Source of the DNA: DAOTVS01 sp034436375
GTDB taxonomy: Bacteria; Chloroflexota; Anaerolineae; SpSt-313
NCBI GenBank assembly: GCA_034436375.1
Contig: DAOTVS010000095.1
Span: 1-37,968 of the forward strand
DNA: 37,968 nt
Reading direction: 5' to 3'
In this document: piece by piece, positions 32,447 to 37,968 of the stretch
Layout of the letters: the number at the start of each line of letters is the position of its first letter
Position numbering within the stretch: position 1 is the first letter of the stretch
Notes under the pieces: model-generated
Databases searched by the model: none
The model's input: the letters and a program-made list of their open reading frames with translations, nothing else
Told to the model about the DNA's origin: nothing
Program-made: the position numbers and the translations under genes

Positions 32447-32950
32447 ATGCGCCTGGAGATTGTGCGCAGCAAGCGACGCAAAAAGACGGTGGCCGCGCGC
32501 ATTGTGGGCGATACCCTGCAGGTGCGGGCGCCGGCCGACCTGCCCGAAAGCGAGCTAAACCGGGTCATTGCCAGGTTGCGCCTCCAGTTGGAGAGCGCCC
32601 ACCGGCGAAAGCGTCAGGTCGATAATGAGGCGCTGGCGGCGCGCAGCCAGGAGCTCAATCGCCTCTATTTCGATGGGCGCCTGCGTCTGGTGCAGATCAG
32701 CTATGTCGACAACCAGGAGCGGCGCTTTGGTTCCTGCAGCCCTCACAGTGGCGTCATCCGCATCTCTACGCGGGTGGCCGCCATGCCAGCTTGGGTACGC
32801 GACTATGTGCTGGTGCACGAGCTGGCGCACCTCCTCGAGCCCAACCACTCGCCCCGCTTTTGGGCTCTCGTCAACCGCTACCCCCGCACCGAACGCGCAC
32901 GGGGGTTTCTATCTGGCTACGGATATGCGAGCGTGACTCGTAATGAGTAA
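32447..32950 (+). CDS. YgjP/SprT-like zinc metallopeptidase
   Basis: The 167-residue protein is of the YgjP (M48-like, DUF45) type. RSKRRKKTVAARI is typical of the N-terminal strand. FGSCSPHSGVIRIS is followed by the gluzincin motif VHELAHLLEPNHSPRFWALV, with His124, Glu125, His128 and likely third ligand His134. A role in peptide-bond cleavage or in DNA-bound protein processing is possible; none is proven for this branch. AAGGAG lies before the ATG at 32447. The last residues (VTRNE) and the stop are encoded by the left arm of element G, so the natural C-terminus was probably a few residues shorter. Confidence 0.88.
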   Translation: MRLEIVRSKRRKKTVAARIVGDTLQVRAPADLPESELNRVIARLRLQLESAHRRKRQVDNEALAARSQELNRLYFDGRLRLVQISYVDNQERRFGSCSPHSGVIRISTRVAAMPAWVRDYVLVHELAHLLEPNHSPRFWALVNRYPRTERARGFLSGYGYASVTRNE

Positions 32951-33121
32951 AACGTAATGAGTAAAACGTAATAGGTAAGGTCGTCGTTACGGTATGACCG
33001 ATGCTTCGTGCCAGTCTCGCTAGAGCGAACGTCACGGAAAGCTACATAGACCCTACAACGGCGACCTTGTTACGTTTTACTTATTACGTTTTACTCATTA
33101 CGTTTTACTTATTACGAGTCA
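32934..33121. repeat. Inverted-repeat element G with GTAATGA/GTAAAAC heptamers
   Basis: The left arm (32934-32983) is TGACTC, then heptamers GTAATGA, GTAAAAC, GTAATGA, GTAAAAC, GTAATAG and GTAAGGTCG. The right arm (33062-33121) in reverse is TGACTC, then six heptamers alternating GTAATRA and GTAAAAC and GTAACAAGGTCG, one unit more. TAA recurs every 7 nt, so all frames are closed within 21 nt on both strands. The left arm supplies the stop of the YgjP-type gene. The right end overlaps the TGA of the minus-strand protease, so the element exactly fills the space between two convergent genes. Core TGCTTCGTGCCA at 33002-33013. Confidence 0.9.
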
Positions 33122-34303
33122 TGGCTTCCGCTTCAGTAATACTTCTACCCACGCCCACAGTATCTCCCACCACATCTTTCGTTTTACGATCACCGGCTTG
33201 TCGAGCGGATCGAAGATGCCGTCGTTGTTCGAATCTCGCCAGCCGAGTTGAGCACGGGTGTAATCGCACATGGCCCACGTGTTGTGGCTCATGATGCATT
33301 GCACAGGATGAGCGGCGCCAAGCTCACAATTGCCGTTGGGCACCTGGAGATAGCCGAAGAGCTGATCGCAGGAGCATTTGCTTTCCGCATACTCGTCTCC
33401 ACAGCCAAAGATATGGCCCGTCTCGTGGGCCACGATGCGGTCCATATCGTCGATGCCCCAGCCATCCAGGTCATAGCTCATGACAATACGCGGCTTGAAC
33501 GCATAGGCAAAGTGCCAGAGCGGGAAGCGAGTGACAAAGATGGCCATGCTCCAATCGGTGCCCAGGGCAGCCCGGCGGGCCCGCACAAACTGCTCCAGCC
33601 CATCCCAACTGGCGGGGTAGCCGAGGCGCCCCATGGCGGCATTGCGCCAGGTATCCTCACTGAAATCGCTGACCTGGGCCGGGTCGAGGTCGAGTGAGAC
33701 CGGGCGCACCTCGTAGATCCATGAGACGCGTGCCCTGGGTTCCTGGTTGCCCAGCCAGCCCAGCCCATCCTGGATCTCGGCCACGATGGTATCGCGCTCG
33801 AGTGAAGTCAGAGTGTAAGGAGAGGCTTGGCCTTCGACGATGATGATATTCACCGCCACTTTGCCGATCAGGTAGGCGCTGGTATCGCCGTCAGCAAAGG
33901 AGGCGCGTGACCCCTGGTGACCTTGGGGTGGCTGCATGGGCCCCTCCGGCGCATAGCCGGGAGCGCCCCATGATTTGCCCTCGCTCGCCCGGCCCGACTT
34001 GAGCGCCATGAACGAGGCGGCAAAGCTGCGGTTCCATCCCTTGACTGCCTGTACCGCCGTTGCGCCATAGGCCTGTACCGATGCCAGCTCCACACGCCCT
34101 CGGTGCACAGCCACCACATTGGCCACAGCACGCACCTGCGCCTCGATCTCCGTGGTCATCTGGCCGATGAGGATGTGAGGTGGGTAGACATGAATGATCC
34201 GCGCCCCCAGGCGCTCGATCTCGGCCAGCGCTGTGCGCGCAACCTCGGTCTTTTCGGCTGCGAGGATGATGAGAGCATTCTTGCCAACAGTAGGCTGCGC
34301 CAT
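33119..34303 (-). CDS. Metzincin-like zinc metalloprotease, unusual
   Basis: The 394-residue protein carries HETGHIFGCGD (293-303), an HExxHxxGxxD zinc site, and a downstream PVQCIMSHNTW with the Met-turn Met338. This is a metzincin signature with Asp as third ligand, as in snapalysin. The N-terminal ~75 residues (ALIILAAEKTEVARTALAEIERLGARIIHVYPPHILIG) look like a small alpha/beta propeptide domain. DSNNDGIFD near residue 358 is a calcium-binding loop. Six Cys cluster around the active site. No signal peptide or membrane helix is seen. The ATG at 34303 is chosen over GTG 34309 because GGAGG is 5 nt from it. I do not know a characterised homolog. Confidence 0.75.
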   Translation of the reverse strand: MAQPTVGKNALIILAAEKTEVARTALAEIERLGARIIHVYPPHILIGQMTTEIEAQVRAVANVVAVHRGRVELASVQAYGATAVQAVKGWNRSFAASFMALKSGRASEGKSWGAPGYAPEGPMQPPQGHQGSRASFADGDTSAYLIGKVAVNIIIVEGQASPYTLTSLERDTIVAEIQDGLGWLGNQEPRARVSWIYEVRPVSLDLDPAQVSDFSEDTWRNAAMGRLGYPASWDGLEQFVRARRAALGTDWSMAIFVTRFPLWHFAYAFKPRIVMSYDLDGWGIDDMDRIVAHETGHIFGCGDEYAESKCSCDQLFGYLQVPNGNCELGAAHPVQCIMSHNTWAMCDYTRAQLGWRDSNNDGIFDPLDKPVIVKRKMWWEILWAWVEVLLKRKP

Positions 34304-34361
34304 GCGCACCTCCAGAGTATGGAACGATCAGTCCTTACCTGATGCCTGCTGATTTTCCACT

Positions 34362-35117
34362 TTATCGTCCAGGCTGGTAACGTACCAGCTCGGCGGCGCT
34401 GGGCAGCACCAGGTCTGCCAAAGGTTCGAGCTTCTCGGCTGGGTTGAGGCCCGAGGTAACGCCGATGCAGGCGGCGCAACCCGCGCTGTGCCCCATTTGC
34501 AGATCGGTGGGGCTATCGCCCACCATCACGGTTTCATCCGGCCGACAGCCCAGGCGCTTGCAGGCCAGGAACACCATTTCAGGTGCGGGCTTGCCGTTGG
34601 CCACGTCTTCCGCACCCACTATGGCGCTAAAGAGCGATTGCAGCCCGAGGGCTGCCAACGACCTCTCAGCCCGCCAGCGGCGATCGGTTGTGGCAATGGC
34701 CAGGAGTGCGCCCTGCGTATGGAGCAGTTGCCGCATGGCGGCAATCCCCGGCAGAAGCCTGGCGCCGTAAGGGGGCTGTATCAGCTCGTCGGCCCGGTCG
34801 TAAGCGGCTTGCGCCAGGGCGCGCGCCTCATCCCAAGGGTGCCCCAGGCGGTAGAGGGCGCTCGCCGCCACGAGTTGCTCGTCGCGGCGCGGAGCCAGCG
34901 AAAGGGGACCATCGGGGTCAATGCGCTCACGGCTCAGGTCGGCGCCGACGGCCTGCTGCCAGGCGCGGGCGGCTGCGGGGCCGGCGATCTCGGCCATGCT
35001 CTGCATACGGGCATGCCCCAAGGCCAGGAGTGTGCTGTTGAGGTCGACCAGGGTGCCATCCTTATCAAAGATGATGGCCCGGTAGGCCACAGAACGGCGG
35101 GGGAGGAGCAGGTGCAC
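34362..35117 (-). CDS. HAD-superfamily phosphatase (phosphoglycolate-phosphatase-like)
   Basis: The 251-residue haloacid-dehalogenase fold has motif I FDKDGTLVD (nucleophile Asp18, acid Asp20), motif II in IATTD, motif III Lys in GKPAPEMVF, and motif IV MVGDSPTDLQMG. A helical cap of about 110 residues lies between motifs I and II (C1 type). Typical substrates are small phosphates such as phosphoglycolate or pyrophosphate; none can be assigned. GTG start with GGAGGG 8 nt upstream. It lies 58 bp upstream of the protease gene, which may share its transcript. Confidence 0.9.
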   Translation of the reverse strand: MHLLLPRRSVAYRAIIFDKDGTLVDLNSTLLALGHARMQSMAEIAGPAAARAWQQAVGADLSRERIDPDGPLSLAPRRDEQLVAASALYRLGHPWDEARALAQAAYDRADELIQPPYGARLLPGIAAMRQLLHTQGALLAIATTDRRWRAERSLAALGLQSLFSAIVGAEDVANGKPAPEMVFLACKRLGCRPDETVMVGDSPTDLQMGHSAGCAACIGVTSGLNPAEKLEPLADLVLPSAAELVRYQPGR

Positions 35118-35158
35118 GATGAGGTCCCTCCGAGTGACGTGGATTGAGAACTGGGCGC

Positions 35159-35187
35159 ATTATACTACAGGCAGAGGATAGGCTCAA
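35159..35187 (-). promoter_or_regulatory. Predicted sigma70-type promoter for the HAD/protease genes
   Basis: On the minus strand TTGAGC (35187-35182), 17 nt, and a perfect TATAAT (35164-35159). It leaves a leader of about 35 nt before the GTG at 35117. On the plus strand I find no equally good promoter for the lipoprotein gene in the 221-bp gap. Confidence 0.6.
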
Positions 35188-35338
35188 GGAGGATAATCGG
35201 GCCGGCCCAGTCTCGGGGGCCCGTTGGCCAAGGGCAGGAAAACATTCTCGCCCGCGGCAGTATTTCGTTTCGGCACAGTTCTTGCTGCTCTGTAGCCAGG
35301 TTTCCCTTCAACTTCTCAGACTGGCAAGGAGAAATGCC

Positions 35339-35830
35339 ATGCGCAAAACAGGATTCCTGGTGTCGATTCTGGTTTTGGTGGCCATTCTGGCTGTTGGGTG
35401 CTCCCCTGTAGTCAACTCCGGCTCTGCCGGGCAGGCGGCCCAGGTGACTGGGACAGTATCAGCGACGGGTACAGCTCTCTGCCAGGATGCGCAGACTGCA
35501 TTGCCGCAGGTCCAGACGGCCGTGGCCAACCTGGCGCTGACGGCCGTGCCGCAGGTCCAGACGGCTAACCCGGGTCTGCAGACCTCGGTGCCAAAGTTGC
35601 AGACGGCCGTTCCTCTGCTCAGGACCGCGGCGCCAACCCTCGCCCCGACGGTAGAAGCGGCGGTAAACGAATTGGCTCAAACCGTGCAGCCCCGGGTGCA
35701 GACGGCGGTGCCCTTGATGCAGACGGATGCGGCGCAATTGAGGACCGCAATCCCGAAGCTGCAAACCTGTATCCCCACTTCGGCGGGCACCGGCACGCCG
35801 GCGGCAGGCACTCCGACTCCTACGCCGTAA
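35339..35830 (+). CDS. Lipoprotein with PxLQTAV heptapeptide repeats
   Basis: The 163-residue protein has a lipoprotein signal peptide: MRK, a hydrophobic core, and lipobox LAVGC with Cys21. Mature protein is dominated by degenerate 7-residue repeats of the form P-x-(V/L)-Q-T-A-(V/N), for example PQVQTAV, PKLQTAV, PLLRTAA and PRVQTAV, from about residue 50 to 145. The tail is TGTPAAGTPTPTP. Two further Cys frame the repeat region. Such a repeat would give a periodic extended or coiled structure on the cell surface. The ATG at 35339 has AAGGAG upstream. No known domain recognised; function unknown. Confidence 0.8.
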   Translation: MRKTGFLVSILVLVAILAVGCSPVVNSGSAGQAAQVTGTVSATGTALCQDAQTALPQVQTAVANLALTAVPQVQTANPGLQTSVPKLQTAVPLLRTAAPTLAPTVEAAVNELAQTVQPRVQTAVPLMQTDAAQLRTAIPKLQTCIPTSAGTGTPAAGTPTPTP

Positions 35831-35855
35831 CGGACTTGCCGGCCTGGCTTGCAAA

Positions 35856-35923
35856 GGAGAGGGGGAGCGGATAGCCTGAAGAGCAGGCTTGCACTCTCTT
35901 CACGCCATCGGCTCCCGCTCTCC
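35856..35923. repeat. Nested palindromes after the lipoprotein gene
   Basis: GGAGAGGGGGAGC (35856-35868) pairs with 35911-35923 with one mismatch. Inside, AGCCTG (35873-35878) pairs with CAGGCT (35884-35889). It starts 26 bp after the lipoprotein stop and has no T-tract. It is plausibly a 3'-end structure. Confidence 0.55.
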
Positions 35924-35991
35924 CTTACCGTGAACCGGCGCACATGCCTTGCCTCGCACCTGGATCCATTTGTGCAAGCGCCATGCCTGTC

Positions 35992-35997
35992 TATAAT
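35992..35997 (+). promoter_or_regulatory. Possible -10 box for the GT4 gene
   Basis: TATAAT at 35992-35997 has only a poor -35 (TTGTGC, 16-nt spacing, or none). It would start transcription near 36004, which supports the GTG at 36032 and not an ATG at 35996 as the start. Confidence 0.4.
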
Positions 35998-36031
35998 GGA
36001 GGCAATACTCGCGAGCGGGGCAGGTCGGCCA

Positions 36032-37147
36032 GTGAAAGTCCTCCACATCTACAAAGATTACTATCCGGTGTTCGGCGGCATCGAGAACCACGTGCGCACG
36101 CTGGCTGAAGCACAGGCGGCGCGCGGGCACGAGGTCACCGTGCTGGTGACGGACCCCGGGCGCGCTACGCGGCGCGAGGTGATGAAAGGCGTAGGGGTCA
36201 TCAAGGCCGGGCGGTTGGCTACAGTGGCCTCAACGCCGTTGAGCCTGGCCCTGCCCTGGGAGCTGCGCCGACAAACGCCGGATATCGCCCACCTGCATTT
36301 CCCCTACCCCGTGGGCGAGGCCGCCCAATGGCTGTTGGGGCGTGCGCGGCGTACGGTCATCACCTATCACAGCGATGTGGTCCGCCAGCAGGCCATTCTG
36401 CGCTTCTATGCCCCCATCCTGCGCCGGGTGCTGCGCGCCGCCGACCGTATTATCGTCACCAGCCCCGCCTATCTACAGTCCTCGCCCTTTTTGCCGCCCG
36501 TGCGCGAGCGCTGCCGCATTATTCCCCTGGGGATTGATCTGGGGCGCTTTCAGCAGGCGGACCCGGCGCGGGCGACGGCGCTGCGGCAGAGCCTGGGCTC
36601 GCCCCTGCTGCTCTTTGTGGGCAAGCTCCGCTATTACAAAGGGCTGCACTACCTGCTGCCGGCGCTCAAAGACCTGCCTGGCGTGCAGTTGGCTGTGGTC
36701 GGCAGCGGGCCCATGGAGGGTGAGTGGCGCTCATTGGCCAGTGAGCTGGGCCTGCTGGAACGGGTGCACTTCCTGGGCGAGGTGAGCGATGCCGAGCTTC
36801 CCGCCCATTACCAGGCAGCCGATCTCTTTGTGCTGCCGGCCTGCGAGCGCAGTGAGGCCTATGGCCTGGTGCAGGTCGAGGCCATGGCCTCGGGGCTGCC
36901 GGTCATCTCGACCGAGCTCGGCACTGGCACTTCCTTCGTCAACCAGCACGGGCAGACGGGCCTGGTCGTGCCCCCGCGCGAGCCCGCTGCCCTGGCCGCC
37001 GCCTGCCGGGTGCTCCTGGCCGACCCGGAGCGACGGCGAAGGCTAGGCGAGCAGGCGCGGGTGCGTGCGCTGGCCGAGTTCGGCGTCGAGCGCATGGTGG
37101 ATGGGGTCGAGGCGGTGTATCGTCAGGCCCTGGCGAAATCGATATAG
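36032..37147 (+). CDS. GT4-family glycosyltransferase
   Basis: The 371-residue GT-B retaining glycosyltransferase starts MKVLHIYKDYYPVFGGIENHVRTLAEAQAARGHEV, with the acceptor-side glycine loop. It carries FVGKLRYYKGLHYLL at the nucleotide-binding domain, GSGPMEGEW, and the EX7E motif (Glu275 and Glu283 in SEAYGLVQVEAMASG). It probably transfers a hexose from a nucleotide-sugar to a lipid or polysaccharide acceptor in the cytoplasm. The GTG start is preferred because the family begins here and a -10 box overlaps the earlier ATG; the ribosome-binding site is weak. Its end overlaps the convergent RNase gene by 25 bp. Confidence 0.92.
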   Translation: MKVLHIYKDYYPVFGGIENHVRTLAEAQAARGHEVTVLVTDPGRATRREVMKGVGVIKAGRLATVASTPLSLALPWELRRQTPDIAHLHFPYPVGEAAQWLLGRARRTVITYHSDVVRQQAILRFYAPILRRVLRAADRIIVTSPAYLQSSPFLPPVRERCRIIPLGIDLGRFQQADPARATALRQSLGSPLLLFVGKLRYYKGLHYLLPALKDLPGVQLAVVGSGPMEGEWRSLASELGLLERVHFLGEVSDAELPAHYQAADLFVLPACERSEAYGLVQVEAMASGLPVISTELGTGTSFVNQHGQTGLVVPPREPAALAAACRVLLADPERRRRLGEQARVRALAEFGVERMVDGVEAVYRQALAKSI

Positions 37148-37968
37148 CCCTGCTCGACATCGACGGCGAGCAACTCGACGTCGATGCGTTGGCCGACGTC
37201 GACGCCCCGGAACCCCTGAACGAGCTTGCCTTCGACGGGCATCTGGAGCAGCCGCACCCAGGTGCCCTTTTCGGCTGCGCCCGTGATCACCCCCCCAAAG
37301 CGCTCGCCGATCCTCGTGCGCAGGAGCAGCGCGGCGGCAGATTTGTCGAGCTGGCGTTCGATTTTGGCGGCGACGTCCTCAGCCTCGGTGCAGTGCGTGG
37401 CGAGGTCGGCCAATTCGTCGTCGCTGTAGGGCAAGGGCGCTCCGGTCAGGGCGGCCTTGAGCAGCCGCTGGGTGATGATGTCGCTATAGCGGCGGTTCGG
37501 GGCTGTGGAATGCGTATAGTCCTTGACGGCCAGGCCAAAGTGCCCCAAGGGGGCATCTTCCGGCCCCTGGGCGACATACTCACCGCTGCCGAGGAGCTTG
37601 ATCACCGCCAACGACAGGTCGGGGAACCGCAGCGGATCGGCCGTCTTCTGCTCGGTCAAAAAGTCGTTCAGGGCCCGCGAGTCGGGATGGGTGGGAAGCC
37701 GGGCGCCGTACTCCGCGGCGATCTCGACGATCCGTTCCCAGCGCCTGGGGACGCGTACCACGCGGCGGATGGAGGGCCACTGCTTGCTCTCCAGGTAACG
37801 GGCCGTCACACGGTTGGCTGCGATCATGAAATCCTCGATGAGTTGGGTGGCCCGGTTCGTGGTACGTGCGACCAGCGCGCGGATGGTATCCCCCTCAAAG
37901 ACCGGCCGCGCCTCGATGGTCTCCAGGTACAGAGCGCCCTGTTCGTGGCGGAGCATTCTCATGCTCTG
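37123..37968 (-). CDS. RNB-domain ribonuclease (RNase II/R family), C-terminal part only
   Basis: The gene runs off the right edge; 281 codons are visible. FMIAANRVTARYL, GHFGLAVKDYTHSTAPNRRYSDIITQRLLKA and the following helices are the C-terminal third of the RNB catalytic domain. The RR of the RNA-binding Arg motif is conserved, though THSTAPN replaces the usual THFTSPI. The last ~65 residues (RFGGVITGAAEKGTWVRLLQMPVEGKLVQGFRGVDVGQRIDVELLAVD) are an S1-like fold in reduced form. The four catalytic acidic residues lie outside the window. The enzyme degrades RNA 3' to 5'. An internal Met at 37962 is not the start. It is convergent with the GT4 gene. Confidence 0.88.
   Translation of the reverse strand, partial: QSMRMLRHEQGALYLETIEARPVFEGDTIRALVARTTNRATQLIEDFMIAANRVTARYLESKQWPSIRRVVRVPRRWERIVEIAAEYGARLPTHPDSRALNDFLTEQKTADPLRFPDLSLAVIKLLGSGEYVAQGPEDAPLGHFGLAVKDYTHSTAPNRRYSDIITQRLLKAALTGAPLPYSDDELADLATHCTEAEDVAAKIERQLDKSAAALLLRTRIGERFGGVITGAAEKGTWVRLLQMPVEGKLVQGFRGVDVGQRIDVELLAVDVEQGYIDFARA

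Noticed and set aside
30451..33121. Heptamer arrays as a CRISPR array
   Set aside because: Repeats are 7 bp without unique spacers, and arms are inverted around a core. No cas genes are present.
33220..33250. tRNA-like TTCGAATC motif
   Set aside because: It is inside the protease coding region (minus strand, DSNNDGIFD calcium loop) and no acceptor or anticodon stems can be built around it.
34310..34361. Short heptamer-like run between the protease and HAD genes
   Set aside because: ATCAG/CTGAT pairing and one GGTAAGG are present, but there are too few units and no core to claim an element.

Overview
The window is about 38 kb of GC-rich bacterial chromosome made almost entirely of housekeeping and metabolic genes. 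I infer a member of the Chloroflexota (Anaerolineae-like). The reasons are the short GNAT-type ArgA with a C-terminal Cys cluster, the EF-G-like second translocase, the large GT39 enzyme with an extracellular beta domain, the frequent GTG/TTG starts, and the gene mix. No rRNA or ribosomal protein is present to settle this. No tRNA, CRISPR array, phage or transposase gene was seen.

Layout. 57-1592 (minus): tpiA and an M50-type membrane peptidase. 1735-8805 (plus): aspS, an EF-G-like GTPase, a membrane protein and gyrB. 8993-11369: a NarL-type sensor kinase and response regulator pair. 11373-14162 (minus): a GT39-type membrane glycosyltransferase. 14531-17171: a probable operon of membrane protein, winged-helix regulator, ABC ATPase and ABC-2 permease. 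17409-19864: a family 4 uracil-DNA glycosylase and RNase J. 20053-29856: an arginine/carbamoyl-phosphate operon (leader peptide, argC, argB, argD, two tandem argA-like genes, carA, carB, a 2-hydroxyacid dehydrogenase). 30000-32950: a probable truncated gene, an HpcH/HpaI aldolase, a PH-like membrane protein and a YgjP-type metallopeptidase. 33119-35117 (minus): a metzincin-like protease and a HAD phosphatase. 35339-37147: a repeat-rich lipoprotein and a GT4 glycosyltransferase. 37123 to the right edge (minus): the C-terminal part of an RNase II/R-family enzyme.

Two things stand out. (1) Upstream of argC there is a complete-looking transcription attenuator: a promoter, an 18-codon leader peptide with six Arg codons, a possible antiterminator helix inside the leader ORF, and a strong Rho-independent terminator. 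This suggests ribosome-stalling control of the whole arg-car operon by arginine supply. (2) Seven small noncoding inverted-repeat elements (called A-G here, about 70-190 bp) sit directly at the 3' ends of genes, each overlapping or supplying the upstream gene's stop codon. In most of them the arms are degenerate heptamer arrays of the GTAATGC/GTAAAAC type. Because 7 is 1 modulo 3, three successive stop-containing units place stops in all three frames. Their cores look related and I could not assign them to a family I know.

The arg region makes sense as one unit. ArgA acetylates glutamate, ArgB, ArgC and ArgD carry it to N-acetylornithine, and CarAB makes the carbamoyl phosphate that ornithine carbamoyltransferase would use. 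ArgJ or ArgE, ArgF, ArgG and ArgH are not in the window.
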